Shown here: positions 9,401 to 19,169 of the stretch, piece after piece
Layout of the letters: every line of letters begins with the position of its first letter
How positions within the stretch are numbered: the stretch's first letter is position 1
DNA from: an uncultured Pseudomonadota bacterium
GTDB taxonomy: Bacteria; Pseudomonadota; Gammaproteobacteria; Burkholderiales; SG8-41
Direction of reading: 5' to 3'
NCBI GenBank assembly: GCA_946885605.1
Contig: CAMPGR010000002.1
Span: 8,262 to 72,261, forward strand
DNA: 64,000 nucleotides
The notes under the pieces: model-generated
The model's database searches: none
What the model was told of the DNA's origin: nothing
The model's input: the letters and a program-made list of their open reading frames with translations, nothing else
Translations under genes and position numbers: made by a program

Positions 9401-12203
9401 GGATCACATCGAGGTTGTGCTCGATGACGACGAGCGAATGTCCTGCGGTGATGAGCTGCCGAAAGGCGCCGAGGAGCTTCTTCACGTCATCGAAATGGAG
9501 GCCGGTCGTCGGCTCGTCGAACAGAAAGAGCTGCCGGTCCTTGCGCTCTGCGGCGTCTTGCGCATCAGGAAGGCCGTTGCGTCGCGCGCGGGCAGTTCGG
9601 GGGGTAGCGCGGGCGGCCATCGTCGTGGCTTTCGCGAGATAGCCCGCGAGCTTGAGGCGCTGCGCCTCTCCGCCCGAGAGCGTCGGTACGGGTTGCCCCA
9701 GCCTCACGTAATCGAGCCCCACGTCCGCAAGAGGCTGGAGCGTGCGCCGTACCTCGGGATACGGAGAGAAGAAGCCCAGCGCCTCGCTCACGGTCAACTC
9801 GAGCACCTCAGCGATGGAACGCCCCTCGAGCGTCAATTCGAGCACCTCCGCGCGGAAACGGCGCCCGTCGCAATCGGGACAGCGCAGATACACATCGGAC
9901 AGGAACTGCATCTCGACATGCTCGAACCCGTTGCCGCCACAGCTCGGGCAGCGGCCGTTTCCGGAATTGAAGCTGAACGTGCCCGCCGTATAGCCGCGTT
10001 CCCTGGCGAGCGGAAGCTTCGCGTAGAGGTCGCGAATCGCATCGAAGGCGCCGACGTAGCTCGCCGGTATCGAACGCGTGGTGCGGCCGATCGGCGACTG
10101 ATCGACGAGCACGACATCGCTCACGCGCTCATGGCCTTTGAGCGCGCCGTGCTCGCCAGGCGCTTCGGTCGGCTTACCCTTCGCGCGCAGCAACGCGGGA
10201 TACAGGATGTCCTGGACGAGCGTCGACTTGCCCGAACCGGAGACGCCGGTCACGCATACGAGGCGGTTGAGCGGCAGCGTGACGTCGATGGCTTTGAGGT
10301 TATGCTGCGATGCGCCTAGGATCTCGATCGCCGTACCATTAAGTTCGGGTGCGGCGTCGAAAACGCTTTCGTCAGCACGGCGGCGTCCCGCGAGGTAGTC
10401 CGCGGTGAGCGTGCGGGCGTCCTTGAGTTCATCCGGCGTGCCGAAGAAGACGATTTCCCCGCCGCGCTCGCCGGGCCCGGGCCCCATGTCCAGCACGCGA
10501 TCCGCAGCCAGCATGACTTGCGGGTCGTGCTCGACCACGACGAGCGAATTGCCGGCATCGCGCAGGCGCTGCATCACCTCGATGACGCGCCCCATATCGC
10601 GCGGGTGCAGGCCGATGGACGGCTCGTCCAGAACGAACAGCGTATTCACGAGCGAGGTGCCGAGTGCGGTCGTCAAATTGATGCGCTGGACTTCGCCGCC
10701 GGACAGCGTGCGCGACTGGCGATCGAGCGTGAGATAACCGAGCCCGACGGTGGTCAGGTACTGGAGCCGCGTGCGGATCTCGCCCAGTAGAAGTGCCGTA
10801 GCCTCGTCGTGCGGCAGCACGCGCAGTTTCTCGATGAACACCCGACTGCGCTCGATCGGCAGAAGCACGAGATCGTGCAGCGTGAGGCCCGGGAGCGCTG
10901 CGTGTGTTTCAGCATCGAACCGCGCGCCACGGGGCATGAAACGCTCGCCGCGCGGAAGCACCTCGTCGGCAATTTCCCCCGTGCCGACGCGCCAGTGGAG
11001 CGCCTCGTTTTTGAGCCGTGCCCCGCCACATGCCTCGCACAGCGTATACGCGCGGTATTTCGAGAGCAGCACGCGAATGTGCATCTTGTAGGCTTTGGTC
11101 TCGAGCCACCTGAAAAACCGGCTCACGCCGTACCACGTTCCGGGCCACGACTTGCGCCAGCTCACCCAGTCGTCTTCGCCTTCCAGCACCCAGCGTTGCT
11201 GCTCGGCCGCGAGATCGCGCCACGGCGTGTCGAGCGGAATGCCGCGCTTTTTCGCGTACTGCACGAGATCGTCCTGGCATTCACTGTAGCTCGGCGTTTG
11301 CCACGGCCGCACGGCGCCTTCGCGCAGAGTCTTCGAGTGATCGGGAACAATGAGGCCATAGTCGATGCCGATGACGCGCCCGAAGCCGCGGCAGGTGTCG
11401 CATGCGCCGAGCGGCGAATTGAAGGAAAAGAGGCTGGGCGCCGGCTCCTGGTAGTGGATGTCGCAATCGGCACAATGGAGATCCGACGAAAAGCGCCAGA
11501 CGGCGTCTTCGCCCTCGACGTGCGCGTTGACGCGTCCCTGACCCACTTTGAGCGCGGCGTCGAGCGCTTCGACGACACGCACGCGTTCGGCGGAGCCCGC
11601 GCGGAAGCGGTCCTGCACCACCTCCAGCGCGCGCTTCTCCTCGCGCAGAAAGCGCGTGTAGCCTTGCGCGGCGAGCAGCGTCTTCACTTCGGCGATGGAA
11701 AAGTTCTTCGGCACGACGACCGGAAACGCGACGACGAGCCGCGGATCGCCGGCGGCGCTCGCGCGCCTCGTGACTTCCTCGTAGATCGTCTGCGGCGTAT
11801 CGCGCCGCACCGGCGCGCCGCATCCGCCGCAGTAAAGGCGGGCCGCGCGCGCGAAAAGAAGCTTCAGGTGGTCATTGAGCTCCGTCATCGTGCCGACCGT
11901 CGAGCGCGAGGTGCGCACCGGGTTCACCTGGTCGATGGCGATCGCGGGCGGTATGCCTTCGATCGCGTCCACCTGCGGCTTGTCCATGCGATCGAGAAAC
12001 TGCCGGGCGTAGGGCGAGAACGTCTCGACGTAGCGGCGCTGTCCTTCGGCGTAGAGCGTATCGAAGACGAGCGAAGACTTCCCGGAACCGGACACGCCGG
12101 TGACGACGATGAGCTCGTTCGTCGGCAGCGCGATCGTGAGGTTCTTCAGATTGTTCTGGCGCGCGCCGCGGATGACGATCGCTTCTTGCGCGGGCTTCTG
12201 CAT
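6486..12203 (-). CDS. uvrA: double-length excinuclease UvrA (two UvrA copies fused in tandem)
   Basis: A 1905-residue protein, about twice normal UvrA length (about 940). Copy 1 spans roughly residues 1-985 and copy 2 roughly 1000-1905. Each copy has two ABC ATPases, giving four GVSGSGKS Walker A motifs (about 36-43, 653-660, 1031-1038, 1566-1573), four LSGGE signatures and four DEP Walker B motifs; all look intact. Paired CxxC zinc-module cysteines recur (for example 125/128, 244/247, 752/755, 1266/1269). The repair role of UvrA is damage recognition and UvrB loading, but long fused forms usually coexist with a normal UvrA elsewhere, so this may be a second, specialised protein. A basic low-complexity insertion lies at about 858-890. 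The ATG at 12203 matches UvrA starts but has no clear ribosome site. The last 40 residues are non-conserved. Confidence 0.95.
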   Translation of the reverse strand: MQKPAQEAIVIRGARQNNLKNLTIALPTNELIVVTGVSGSGKSSLVFDTLYAEGQRRYVETFSPYARQFLDRMDKPQVDAIEGIPPAIAIDQVNPVRTSRSTVGTMTELNDHLKLLFARAARLYCGGCGAPVRRDTPQTIYEEVTRRASAAGDPRLVVAFPVVVPKNFSIAEVKTLLAAQGYTRFLREEKRALEVVQDRFRAGSAERVRVVEALDAALKVGQGRVNAHVEGEDAVWRFSSDLHCADCDIHYQEPAPSLFSFNSPLGACDTCRGFGRVIGIDYGLIVPDHSKTLREGAVRPWQTPSYSECQDDLVQYAKKRGIPLDTPWRDLAAEQQRWVLEGEDDWVSWRKSWPGTWYGVSRFFRWLETKAYKMHIRVLLSKYRAYTLCEACGGARLKNEALHWRVGTGEIADEVLPRGERFMPRGARFDAETHAALPGLTLHDLVLLPIERSRVFIEKLRVLPHDEATALLLGEIRTRLQYLTTVGLGYLTLDRQSRTLSGGEVQRINLTTALGTSLVNTLFVLDEPSIGLHPRDMGRVIEVMQRLRDAGNSLVVVEHDPQVMLAADRVLDMGPGPGERGGEIVFFGTPDELKDARTLTADYLAGRRRADESVFDAAPELNGTAIEILGASQHNLKAIDVTLPLNRLVCVTGVSGSGKSTLVQDILYPALLRAKGKPTEAPGEHGALKGHERVSDVVLVDQSPIGRTTRSIPASYVGAFDAIRDLYAKLPLARERGYTAGTFSFNSGNGRCPSCGGNGFEHVEMQFLSDVYLRCPDCDGRRFRAEVLELTLEGRSIAEVLELTVSEALGFFSPYPEVRRTLQPLADVGLDYVRLGQPVPTLSGGEAQRLKLAGYLAKATTMAARATPRTARARRNGLPDAQDAAERKDRQLFLFDEPTTGLHFDDVKKLLGAFRQLITAGHSLVVIEHNLDVIRSADWIVDLGPEGGDAGGEIVCSGTPAEVMAHPASHTGKALRDYARALGVTVHATPVRRADARVQVAPSIRVHNAREHNLKSIDVELPRGTFNVITGVSGSGKSTLAFDILFAEGQRRYLESLNAYARQFVEAAARPDIDAIFGIPPTVAIEQRTSRGGRKSTVATLTEVYHFLRLLYAKLGRQFCPDCDVPIEPQSAEAILARILRDYRNTRIGLLAPLVVARKGYYTDLARWAAGRGYAHLRVDGEFLPTASWPRLSRFREHTIELPVADVQVKPENEGALRKALAQALEAGRGVVHVLGNLDSLAHAMENGDASLARMPEAVFSTKRACPACGRSFAEPDPRLFSFNSRHGWCAECYGTGLALDEVGWKEERSRTGAEDHVLDSWLEWLEVDEPCAACNGKRLNRDALAVRYRDLSIAKLTALPVAQVKAFFDGVTLEGREAEIARDIVAELRSRLRFLDEVGLSYLALDRSAPTLSGGEAQRIRLAAQLGSNLRGVCYILDEPTIGLHPRDNRVLLDTLERLQAQGNTLVVVEHDEETIRRAAHVIDLGPGAGKFGGRVIAAGSAADLIRHPESLTGKFLSAPLMHPLHAPRSIGPDTRFIEVGGANLHNLKDLRTRIPLGRLVAVTGVSGSGKSTLAREVLYRNLVQLLAERRRGNGRAANGVTRHRLAGCHEIVGWEHVARVLEVDQTPIGKTPRSCPATYVGFWDRIRQLYAEVPEARMRGYTAGRFSFNTKGGRCESCEGQGLRKIEMSFLPDVQVPCETCRGARFDAETLAVRFKERSIGDVLAMSVDEAVEFFSAHPSIHHCLKLLQEVGLGYLTLGQQSPTLSGGEAQRIKLVTELAKVRSARAENHTLYVLDEPTVGLHMADVEKLIHVLHQLVNAGNTVVVIEHNLDVIAECDWIIDLGPEGGDAGGRVVAEGPVEDLVRQHAARAHRTCSRSARPVSHTAGALFEFLSSRRRVAVSA

Positions 12204-12276
12204 CAGGGGAAGTTTCGACTTCGAGTTGCGGCGAAAGCGCGCTATTGTAGCGCACCGCGCACGCCCGCCGCGCTGC

Positions 12277-12306
12277 AATAAAAACGGGGCAGCTCACTGC
12301 TGCCCC
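12277..12306 (-). terminator. rho-independent terminator, minus strand
   Basis: A perfect 8-bp stem GGGGCAGC/GCTGCCCC (12286-12293 with 12299-12306) has a 5-base loop. Read on the minus strand it is followed by GTTTTTATTG. It lies just after the stop of the molybdenum hydroxylase remnant and ahead of uvrA, so it would have ended that older operon. It outlasted the genes it served. Confidence 0.8.
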
Positions 12307-12327
12307 GCGATGCGCGTTGGCGCCTTT

Positions 12328-12517
12328 TTATGCCGACCTGAGCGCCGCCACCACTTTTTCGGATGAGAAGGGCGCGGAGCGCATGCGCACGCCGACCGTG
12401 TCGTAGATCGCATTGGCGATTGCGGACGGCACTACCGCTGCCGCGGGCTCTCCCGCACCCCAGGGCCGTTCATTCGGACGGTCGATGAGATCCATCACCA
12501 CTTTTTTCGGTCAGCAT
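12328..12517 (-). pseudogene. molybdenum hydroxylase large subunit remnant (xanthine/aldehyde oxidase family)
   Basis: The last 54 codons of a molybdopterin-binding subunit remain: IDRPNERPWGAGEPAAAVVP followed by SAIANAIYDTVGVRMRSAPF, ending at a TAA at 12328-12330. This is the typical C-terminus of xanthine dehydrogenase family large subunits. On its 5' side a start codon (12515-12517) with a strong AAAGGAGG ribosome site and about six codons survive, out of frame with the tail. Some 700 codons between them are missing. So one large internal deletion removed the body and kept both ends. No function possible. Confidence 0.85.
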
Positions 12518-12528
12518 GATCGCCTCCT

Positions 12529-12825
12529 TTACGCCATCGTTTCCGACGCGCGCTTCACCGCACGCACGATCCGCAGATGCGTCCCGCAGCGGCATAGGTT
12601 GCCCGCGAGCGCCTGCTTGATCTCAGCCTCCGTAGGGCGCCTGTTCTCCTCGAGGAAGGCCGCCGCCTGCATGATCATGCCGTTGATGCAATAGCCGTAC
12701 TGCACCGCCTGCTCGTCGATGAACGCCTGCTGCAGCGGATGCGGTTTCCTGGCAGTAGCGAGGCCTTCCAGCGTGACGATCTTCTTGCCGGCCGCCTGCG
12801 ATACGGGATAGGCGGAGGGGCTGGT
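12529..12825 (-). pseudogene. [2Fe-2S] subunit remnant of a molybdenum hydroxylase
   Basis: The open frame reads AYPVSQAAGKKIVTLEGL, then QYGYCINGMIMQAAAFLEEN and LAGNLCRCGTHLRIVRAVKR, ending ETMA-stop at 12529. This is the C-terminal (second) iron-sulfur domain of the small electron-transfer subunit of xanthine/aldehyde dehydrogenases; the CxxG and CRC cysteines are present. The N-terminal plant-ferredoxin-like domain (about 55 residues) is absent and no start fits. The break lies right at the leader of the neighbouring alcohol dehydrogenase. It precedes the large-subunit remnant with the normal small-then-large operon order. Confidence 0.85.
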
Positions 12826-12855
12826 GTAAGATGGTCACCCGCAAAGGAGGATGCG

Positions 12856-13890
12856 ATGAAAGCGATGGTGCTGAAAGCGGCCAACGCGCCGCTCGTGCTG
12901 GAAACCGTTCCCGATCCGGTGCCGGGCGCCGGTGAGGCGGTCGCCAGAGTGCTTGCGTGCGGAGCGGGGCTCACCATACATCACGCACGCGCGGGCCATG
13001 TGCCGGTGAAATATCCGCGGATACTGGGCCACGAGATCACGGGCGAGATCGTCGCCCTGGGACCGGGCGCGGAGGGCCTGAAGATCGGAGACCCGGTGAC
13101 CGCCTATTTCTACCTGACGTGCAGGCACTGCAAGTGGTGCCGCATCAACCGCGAGACGCTGTGCGAGAACTTCGGCGGCTACGTCGGCCGCGAGACGGAC
13201 GGCGGCTATGCCGAGTACATCAAGCTCCCGGCGCACAATTTCATGAAGTTGCCGTCCGGGCTCGACTGGCGCAAGCATGCCGCGGAGCTCGGTGTCGTAT
13301 GCGATGCCATCGCGACGCCGGTGAAGGTGATCGGCCGGGCGCGTGTTGCGCCGAACGACACGGTCGCTGTCTTCGGAGCGGGCGGCGGGCTGGGCGTGCA
13401 CATGCTCATGGTGGCGCGCTGGGCCGGTGCTCGCAAAGTGATCGCTGTGGATGTGATGGCGTCCAAGTTCGAGATTTGTCGCAAGTCGGGTGCCGACGCA
13501 ACCGTCGATGCATCGGACGGCCGGGTGACCGAACAGCTACTTGAATTGACAGCCGGCCGGGGCATCGACGTCGCGATCGATTTCGTGTCGTCGTCGGAAA
13601 CCCTGCAAGCGGCGTTCGCGGCGCTCGGCAAGGGTGGCCGGCTGGTCACGCTCGGCGGTCACGGCGCGGCGTTCAAGGCCGATCCGGGCGCGATGCTGCG
13701 CAAAGAGCTGGAGATCCTGGGCAGCCGCTATGCGACGCGGCAGGAAGTGCTCGATTCGCTCGATCTGGTGGCTCGCGGGGAACTCTGGCCTTTGGTGACC
13801 GAGAAAGTCGCGCTCGCGCAGGCCGAGTCGATACACGAGCGGCTGGAGCGCGGCCTCATCACCGGTCGCGCCGCGCTCATCGTGAACTGA
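12856..13890 (+). CDS. zinc-dependent alcohol dehydrogenase family protein
   Basis: A 344-residue medium-chain dehydrogenase/reductase. It shows the catalytic-domain GHEITGEIVALGPG, the four-cysteine structural zinc lobe in CRHCKWCRINRETLC, and a Rossmann motif GAGGGLGVHM near residue 175. The first catalytic zinc Cys sits in ACGAGLTIHH, an unusual context since most members read CGxCxxD there. It would oxidise an alcohol or reduce an aldehyde with NAD(P); the substrate is unknown. The start is fixed by AAAGGAGG eight bases upstream. Its leader directly borders the truncated [2Fe-2S] remnant on the opposite strand, so a deletion or insertion joint lies at about 12,825. Confidence 0.88.
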   Translation: MKAMVLKAANAPLVLETVPDPVPGAGEAVARVLACGAGLTIHHARAGHVPVKYPRILGHEITGEIVALGPGAEGLKIGDPVTAYFYLTCRHCKWCRINRETLCENFGGYVGRETDGGYAEYIKLPAHNFMKLPSGLDWRKHAAELGVVCDAIATPVKVIGRARVAPNDTVAVFGAGGGLGVHMLMVARWAGARKVIAVDVMASKFEICRKSGADATVDASDGRVTEQLLELTAGRGIDVAIDFVSSSETLQAAFAALGKGGRLVTLGGHGAAFKADPGAMLRKELEILGSRYATRQEVLDSLDLVARGELWPLVTEKVALAQAESIHERLERGLITGRAALIVN

Positions 13891-13920
13891 CCGTATCCGG
13901 GCTTGAAGCCTGATCGTCCC

Positions 13921-15120
13921 TCAACCCACGTGCTCCAGCGGGAGGGGATGCTGTCCCAGGGGTTGCTCTCCCTCGAGCGGCAGGGCGATCACCTGGTTTC
14001 GACCTTCGCCCTTGGCGCGATAGAGCGCCTCATCGGCCCGGGCGAGCAGATCGGCGAGCAGTGCGTCCTTTCTGCCGGAGTAAGCCGTGAGCCCGATGCT
14101 CACCGTCACCTTGAAAGCCTTGTCGGTGAGCGGCCGTGAACCGCACCGGTTGCGTATGCGTTCCGCGAGCGCCGTGGCAGCGAACAGTGTGGTGGCCGGC
14201 AACAACACACAGAATTCCTCTCCACCGTAGCGAACCACGAGGTCCCCGCGGCGCACGCAGTCGCGGATGAGCCGCGTGAACGCCACCAGCACCTCGTCGC
14301 CTGCGAGATGGCCGAAGGTGTCGTTCACGCGTTTGAAGTGATCGAGATCGAGCATCATGATCGAAACCGGAGTCTCGGCGCGGCGGCTGCGCGCCAGTTC
14401 CTGCTCCGCCAGCTCGATGAAGGTGCGGCGGTTGAAGACTCCGGTCAGGGGATCGGTCGTGGCGAGGCGGCTCGCCTCTTCATCGGCGCGCGCCTTGTGC
14501 ATCAGGAGAAAGGCAAACGATCCGGCGATGATGAGCGCATAGGTGCCGAGGTAGAGGTAACCGTGATAGGCGTTCACGGTAGCCGCCGATGCGGTGCCAC
14601 GGGGCGCCGTCCACGCCGTAGCGATGAGCGTCGCCGCAGCGAAGACGTAGCAACCGGCGAGGAACCGGCATCCGCGCATGCCTTCGTGCGTCGGGTCTCG
14701 CAGTGCCGATATCGCGATCAGGAGATTGGCTGCGCCGTAGAGAAGATTCCCGGCCGTTCCCTCCCACCTGGCCTCGTCGAGGAGAACGAAGGCCGCGAAG
14801 GCGGCTGCGAAGGCGGCCCAGATGAGGGCGTTGGAGACCGTATGTCGGCGGAACTCCCGGATGGCGCCGTACTGCAGTGACGCCGTCAAGACGAGGAGCG
14901 CGTTTCCCATCGCGAGACACAGGAGCTCGGGCAAGATGTCGCGCGCCGCAAAGACCAGCCATGCAAGCGCCTGCGCCCACAGGGAGGCGGTCCATTTCGC
15001 GAGCCCGTCCCGAAAGCGGCCGGCATAGGCGAACCACAGGACCGCGGCCATCAGCACCGAGCTCACCAGCATGACGACGAGCATCGTCTGCACATCGATC
15101 GCGAAGGGACCGTCGGTCAT
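13921..15120 (-). CDS. membrane-anchored diguanylate cyclase (GGDEF)
   Basis: A 399-residue protein with about seven hydrophobic helices in the first 215 residues, then a GGDEF domain: TTDPLTGVFNRRTFIELAEQ, LDLDHFKRVNDTFGH, and VVRYGGEEFCVLLP. RRGD lies exactly five residues before GGEEF, which is the product-inhibition I-site RxxD. Synthesis of c-di-GMP from GTP with feedback control is therefore expected. The ATG at 15120 begins the first conserved-looking segment; longer readings are not family-like. The layout (membrane sensor plus GGDEF) resembles the frameshifted gene at 3437-4665, but the sensor parts look unrelated. Confidence 0.92.
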   Translation of the reverse strand: MTDGPFAIDVQTMLVVMLVSSVLMAAVLWFAYAGRFRDGLAKWTASLWAQALAWLVFAARDILPELLCLAMGNALLVLTASLQYGAIREFRRHTVSNALIWAAFAAAFAAFVLLDEARWEGTAGNLLYGAANLLIAISALRDPTHEGMRGCRFLAGCYVFAAATLIATAWTAPRGTASAATVNAYHGYLYLGTYALIIAGSFAFLLMHKARADEEASRLATTDPLTGVFNRRTFIELAEQELARSRRAETPVSIMMLDLDHFKRVNDTFGHLAGDEVLVAFTRLIRDCVRRGDLVVRYGGEEFCVLLPATTLFAATALAERIRNRCGSRPLTDKAFKVTVSIGLTAYSGRKDALLADLLARADEALYRAKGEGRNQVIALPLEGEQPLGQHPLPLEHVG

Positions 15121-15253
15121 GCGGCGCTCGCACAGGTAGTGGCTCGCAGAAACAGGGCCGTACCTGCGGTGCGGATGCCGCGTCGGCACGACGCAGGCCA
15201 TTATACGCCCCGACCCGGCGGCCGTTATGCGAGCGACACGCGCCGTGGCTGCA

Positions 15254-15997
15254 TCAGAAGCTGTTCTCGGGTATTTCGACCAGCGTGCCGAGCATCTCGC
15301 GCATACGCCTCCAATGCGACCCCTGCCACAAAATGCGATCGCAGCCCGGGCATCGCATGAAGACAGAGTACTGTGCGGCGATGCGCGCCGGCACGCGCGC
15401 GGCGATGCTCGCGTCGTCTGCGGCTTGCAGGGCGAGATTGCAATCCAGGCAGAGCGTGAAAGGGCGCGCCTGCCAGGCAAGGCCGTAGCGGATCGCCACC
15501 TCCTGCAGCTGCCTCTCGGGCTTGCGCGCGTGCACGAAAGCGCCGCGCAGCGCCTCGCGGCATTTCAGCAGCTCGCGATCCCGGGTGAGAATGACGCGCC
15601 GCTCGCTCGCCGCGATGTCGAGGATCGTGCGATCGGAATATGCGTTGTCATAAAGCGTGTCGAAGCCCAGCATGCGCAGTAAACGGGCGAGCCCGCCCAG
15701 ATGCGCGTCGGCGATGAAGACGTGCCGCTCGTCTCCCGCAGCACCAGCCGGACGGTGGGGATAGACTTCGATCGCGTCGGCTTCGCGCACGATGCGGCTG
15801 AGCGTGCCAGCCTGCCCGTTCACGATGACCCGCCCGACCTCGGTGTGCGGGACGCCAAGCGACTCGAGGGCGTGCTTGATCGTCGCCGCGCGCGCGCAGG
15901 TGTACTCGAAGGCGCAGCCACGCCTTCCCGGTGCGAGAAACGCTTCGAGCTCATCGTGGAAGCGGAAGACCGCCAGGGCCACGGCGCGGCACGTCAC
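15254..15997 (-). CDS. Mut7-C RNase-domain protein with N-terminal ubiquitin-like domain
   Basis: A 247-residue protein. Residues 1-80 resemble the ubiquitin-like Mut7-C fold (AATIKHALESLGVPHTEVG, VNGQ). From about 90 the Mut7-C (DUF82) domain begins with a PIN-like core FIADAHLGGLARLLRMLGFD, TLYDNAYSDRTIL and ILTRDRELLK. It ends in a four-cysteine zinc ribbon (CLDCN and CPGCDRILWQGSHWRRM). Mut7-C proteins are predicted RNases of unknown target; the acidic residues of the PIN-like core are present. It stands alone between a cyclase and a BON lipoprotein on the same strand. Confidence 0.88.
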   Translation of the reverse strand: MTCRAVALAVFRFHDELEAFLAPGRRGCAFEYTCARAATIKHALESLGVPHTEVGRVIVNGQAGTLSRIVREADAIEVYPHRPAGAAGDERHVFIADAHLGGLARLLRMLGFDTLYDNAYSDRTILDIAASERRVILTRDRELLKCREALRGAFVHARKPERQLQEVAIRYGLAWQARPFTLCLDCNLALQAADDASIAARVPARIAAQYSVFMRCPGCDRILWQGSHWRRMREMLGTLVEIPENSF

Positions 15998-16003
15998 TGA
16001 GGA

Positions 16004-16540
16004 TCAGGATCCGCTCACGACGTTGATACGGTTGTTCACCGATTTCACGCCTTCCACGGCGGCCGCGATGCGTGCCGCCCTTTCGCGGGTTTCCTGGGTG
16101 TCCGCCGTGCCCGAGAGCGTCACCACGCCGTTCGACACGCTGACGTTGAACGCCAGGGCGGAGAGCGGCTCCGCGAGGAGCGCCGATTTCACCCGCTCCG
16201 CGAGTTCCTCATCGCTCGCCGGGCGACTCGCCGACGGTTTTCCTGCGCCGGTCGGTGATTGGGGCACGGCGGCCTTCGGTTTAGCCTTGTCGGCGCTGGC
16301 GGGCGGCGTCGGGGACTCGGACGCGCCGCGCGCCTGTGCGAGGAGCGTGTCCACGCGTGGCGAAACCGGGACAGTTGTGCCGGAATGTGCGAACGTTGGT
16401 CTGGGCGCGTCGAGCGAATCCGCATGGATGATCGATGCGCTGGATGGCGGCTTTTGCTCGCAGCCTCCGAACGCGAACACGAGCGCGCCCAGGATCGCCG
16501 CCGACGCCGCATGCCGGCGAGATAACGCTCCGGGATTCAT
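16004..16540 (-). CDS. BON-domain lipoprotein
   Basis: A 178-residue protein with a signal sequence ending in LVFAFGGC (lipobox), a long Pro/Ala/Ser-rich linker to about residue 105, and one BON domain: ELAERVKSALLAEPLSALAF, then NVSVSNGVVTLSGTADTQET and a closing VKSVNNRINV. BON domains bind phospholipid or membranes in the periplasm, as in OsmY and DolP. A role in envelope stress tolerance is inference from the family only. Its stop lies seven bases before the Mut7-C gene's start on the same strand, so the two are probably co-transcribed. Confidence 0.85.
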   Translation of the reverse strand: MNPGALSRRHAASAAILGALVFAFGGCEQKPPSSASIIHADSLDAPRPTFAHSGTTVPVSPRVDTLLAQARGASESPTPPASADKAKPKAAVPQSPTGAGKPSASRPASDEELAERVKSALLAEPLSALAFNVSVSNGVVTLSGTADTQETRERAARIAAAVEGVKSVNNRINVVSGS

Positions 16541-16663
16541 GGAAGCCCTCCAGCGGTGGTGGTCAGCCTTAGATTCACAGGGAGGTGAAAAATTCAGGCG
16601 CTTTCCGATGGCGACAACGGCGCGTGCTTTCAGCTATCCTTTCCCATTTTTTCACACCGCAAT

Positions 16664-18337
16664 ATGGCTCAGTACGTTTACACCATGCGCCGGGTGGGCA
16701 AGGTCGTTCCGCCCAAGCGCGTCATCCTCGAGGACATCTCGCTCTCGTTCTTTCCGGGTGCCAAGATCGGCGTGCTGGGGTTGAATGGCGCAGGCAAATC
16801 GAGCCTCCTCAAGATCATGGCCGGCATCGACCGCGACTACATCGGCGACGCGGGGCCCATGCCGGATCTGCGCGTCGGTTACCTTCCGCAGGAGCCGCAG
16901 CTCGACCCGACGAAGGACGTGCGCGGCAACGTGGAGGAGGGTGTTGCCGCGACCATGGCGCTCATCAACCGCTTCAACGCCATTAGCGAACGCTTCGCCG
17001 AACCCATGGAAGACGAGGAAATGAATCGCCTGCTCGAAGAGCAGGGCGAGCTGCAGGCGAGAATCGATGCGGCAAACGGCTGGGAGCTCGACCGCAAGCT
17101 GGAGGTCGCGGCGGAGGCGCTACGGCTCCCGCCGTGGGACGCCGACGTGACGCGCATCTCGGGCGGTGAGCGCAGGCGCGTCGCATTGTGCCGGTTGCTC
17201 CTGTCGGAACCCGACATGCTGCTCCTCGATGAGCCGACCAATCATCTCGATGCGCTCTCCGTGCAGTGGCTGGAGCAGTTCCTCGAGCGGTATCCCGGCA
17301 CGGTGATCGCGGTCACCCACGACCGCTATTTTCTGGATAACGTGGCGGGGTGGATACTCGAGCTGGACCGCGGCCGCGGCATTCCATGGGAAGGCAACTA
17401 TTCGTCGTGGCTCGAGCAGAAGGAAAAGCGCCTCGAGATCGAGGCGCGCCAGGAATCGGCGCGCATCAAGGCGATGCAGGCCGAGCTCGAGTGGGTGCGC
17501 GCCAACCCGAAAGCGCGGCAGGCAAAGAGCAAGGCGCGGCTCGCGCGGTTCGAGGAGCTCGCTTCGGCGGAAGTGCAGAAACGACACGAAACCAACGAGA
17601 TCTACATCCCGCCGGGGCCTCATCTCGGAAATCTGGTCATCGAGGCGGAGGGGCTCGCGAAGTCGTTCGGTGACCGCCTGCTCTTCGAACGGTTGTCCTT
17701 TCGGCTCCCACCGGGCGGGATCGTGGGCATCATCGGGCCGAACGGCGCGGGCAAGACGACGCTCTTTCGCATACTGGTCGGTGACGAGCGCCCCGACGCC
17801 GGAACGCTTTGTGTCGGTGATACGGTGCGGATCGGCTACGTGGACCAGAGCCGCGACAGCTTGAGCCCCGACAAGACGGTCTGGGAGGAAATTTCAGGCG
17901 GTCAGGACGTGATCCAGGTGGGAAGCTATTCCAACGCGAGCCGCGGCTACGTCGCGCGCTTCAACTTCAAGGGGCCCGACCAGCAAAAGCGAGTGAGCGA
18001 ACTGTCCGGCGGCGAGCGCAACCGGGTGCATCTTGCGAAGCTCCTGAAGAGTGGGGCAAACGTGCTGCTGCTCGACGAGCCGACCAACGACCTCGACGTC
18101 GAGACGCTCCGCGCGCTGGAGCAGGCGCTGCTCGATTTCCCGGGCTGCGCCGTGGTGATCTCCCACGATCGCTGGTTCCTCGATCGCGTCGCCACGCACA
18201 TCCTCGCCTTCGAGGACAACAGCCAGGTGGTCTGGTTCGAGGGCAATTACGCGGACTATCTCGAGGACCGGCGGAAGCGCCTGGGCGCCGAGGCCGATCA
18301 GCCGCATCGCGTGCGTTACCGGCCCCTCCTCGCCTAG
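16664..18337 (+). CDS. ettA: energy-dependent translational throttle protein EttA (ABC-F)
   Basis: A 557-residue ABC-F ATPase, essentially the family length. It begins [19 protein letters not shown] as EttA does. Two ABC domains carry [10 protein letters not shown] (about 39) and [10 protein letters not shown] (about 359), signatures [11 protein letters not shown] and [11 protein letters not shown], and Walker [12 protein letters not shown] and [11 protein letters not shown]. The inter-domain P-site tRNA interaction arm is the charged helical hairpin around [20 protein letters not shown]. EttA gates the first elongation steps on the ribosome in response to the ATP/ADP ratio. No membrane segments, as expected. 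Monocistronic by context. Confidence 0.97.
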   Translation: MAQYVYTMRRVGKVVPPKRVILEDISLSFFPGAKIGVLGLNGAGKSSLLKIMAGIDRDYIGDAGPMPDLRVGYLPQEPQLDPTKDVRGNVEEGVAATMALINRFNAISERFAEPMEDEEMNRLLEEQGELQARIDAANGWELDRKLEVAAEALRLPPWDADVTRISGGERRRVALCRLLLSEPDMLLLDEPTNHLDALSVQWLEQFLERYPGTVIAVTHDRYFLDNVAGWILELDRGRGIPWEGNYSSWLEQKEKRLEIEARQESARIKAMQAELEWVRANPKARQAKSKARLARFEELASAEVQKRHETNEIYIPPGPHLGNLVIEAEGLAKSFGDRLLFERLSFRLPPGGIVGIIGPNGAGKTTLFRILVGDERPDAGTLCVGDTVRIGYVDQSRDSLSPDKTVWEEISGGQDVIQVGSYSNASRGYVARFNFKGPDQQKRVSELSGGERNRVHLAKLLKSGANVLLLDEPTNDLDVETLRALEQALLDFPGCAVVISHDRWFLDRVATHILAFEDNSQVVWFEGNYADYLEDRRKRLGAEADQPHRVRYRPLLA

Positions 18338-18338
18338 A

Positions 18339-18355
18339 GCTCCATCGATTGGAGC
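18339..18355. terminator. possible bidirectional hairpin between convergent genes
   Basis: The 6-bp inverted repeat GCTCCA/TGGAGC with a 5-base loop sits between the convergent ends of ettA and the glutathione transferase. No T-run follows on either strand, so termination by this hairpin is uncertain. Confidence 0.3.
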
Positions 18356-18358
18356 GGC

Positions 18359-19033
18359 CTAAAGCGCTTCGAAGCTCGCGTTAGCAAACGGCGCAACGAG
18401 GTGCGCGTAGAACGCCTCATTCGCCGTCGCCCAGTGCGGCCGCGCCTTCATGCCAGCGAGCCATCGCTGGACGTTAGGCCACGGCGTGTAATCGAGCCGT
18501 ATCACTTCCCCCAGTGTGAGAAAGGCCGCGCCCAGGTAGTCCGCGAGCGTGATGCGCTCGCCGCACAGAAAGGGACATTCGCCGAGCAGGTTTTCGTCGA
18601 GGATCTTCAGCCACTTCCGCGAACGATCGCGCCCCCACGCGAGCGTGGCCGACTGAACCTTCTCGTCCTGCCGCTTGAGGTGCGGAAAGATCTGCGGATA
18701 GATGAAGCCGTAGCCCAGGTCGCGGTAGAGGCCGGTGTTGAACCAGTCGATCATTTCGTCCACCTGGGCGCGGGCCCGGAGCGCCTTCGGATAAGCGGGC
18801 GACTCCGACGTCCCGGCGAGATACTTCAGAATCGATGCGCTTTCGGTGAGCCGGAAGTCGCCGTCCTCCAGCACAGGGACCTGGCCGTTCGGATTGATCC
18901 TGCAATAAGCTTCGCCGAGATGTTCGCCCTTGAAGAGATCGACGGGCCGAAGCTCGAGTGCGATACCGCTTTCCGCCGCGAAGAGCAGGATAGGGCGGCA
19001 CGTGGTCGAAACGGGATGGTAATAGAGTTTCAT
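18359..19033 (-). CDS. glutathione S-transferase family protein
   Basis: A 224-residue cytosolic GST. The N-terminal thioredoxin fold begins KLYYHPVSTTCRPILLFAAE, where a Ser/Thr-Cys near residue 10-12 would activate glutathione, and NPNGQVPVLEDGDFRLTESA holds the cis-Pro and the glutathione-binding Glu-Ser pair. The all-helical C-terminal domain contains LLGECPFLCGERITLADYL, the conserved N-capping box. It transfers glutathione to electrophiles; the substrate is unknown. The sequence resembles theta-like bacterial GSTs. Convergent with ettA. Confidence 0.9.
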   Translation of the reverse strand: MKLYYHPVSTTCRPILLFAAESGIALELRPVDLFKGEHLGEAYCRINPNGQVPVLEDGDFRLTESASILKYLAGTSESPAYPKALRARAQVDEMIDWFNTGLYRDLGYGFIYPQIFPHLKRQDEKVQSATLAWGRDRSRKWLKILDENLLGECPFLCGERITLADYLGAAFLTLGEVIRLDYTPWPNVQRWLAGMKARPHWATANEAFYAHLVAPFANASFEAL

Positions 19034-19169
19034 GATCCTCTTAATGCGCGTCCACCCTTCAAGCCGATCATAGGGAAGAAAGATGGCGGCAGCAACTCGT
19101 CACTATCGGGTGCGACTCGCGCGCGGCATAATAGCGGGTGGGTGAAAACGGCGTGACCAGGGGAGGTGA

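Noticed and set aside
8253..10319. A 688-codon open frame on the plus strand inside uvrA
   Set aside because: It is antisense to well-conserved UvrA motifs, has no ribosome site and its Arg/Ala/Val-rich composition is what GC-rich antisense frames give.
10809..12281. A 490-codon plus-strand frame at the 5' end of uvrA
   Set aside because: Antisense to the first ABC module of UvrA; no start signal.
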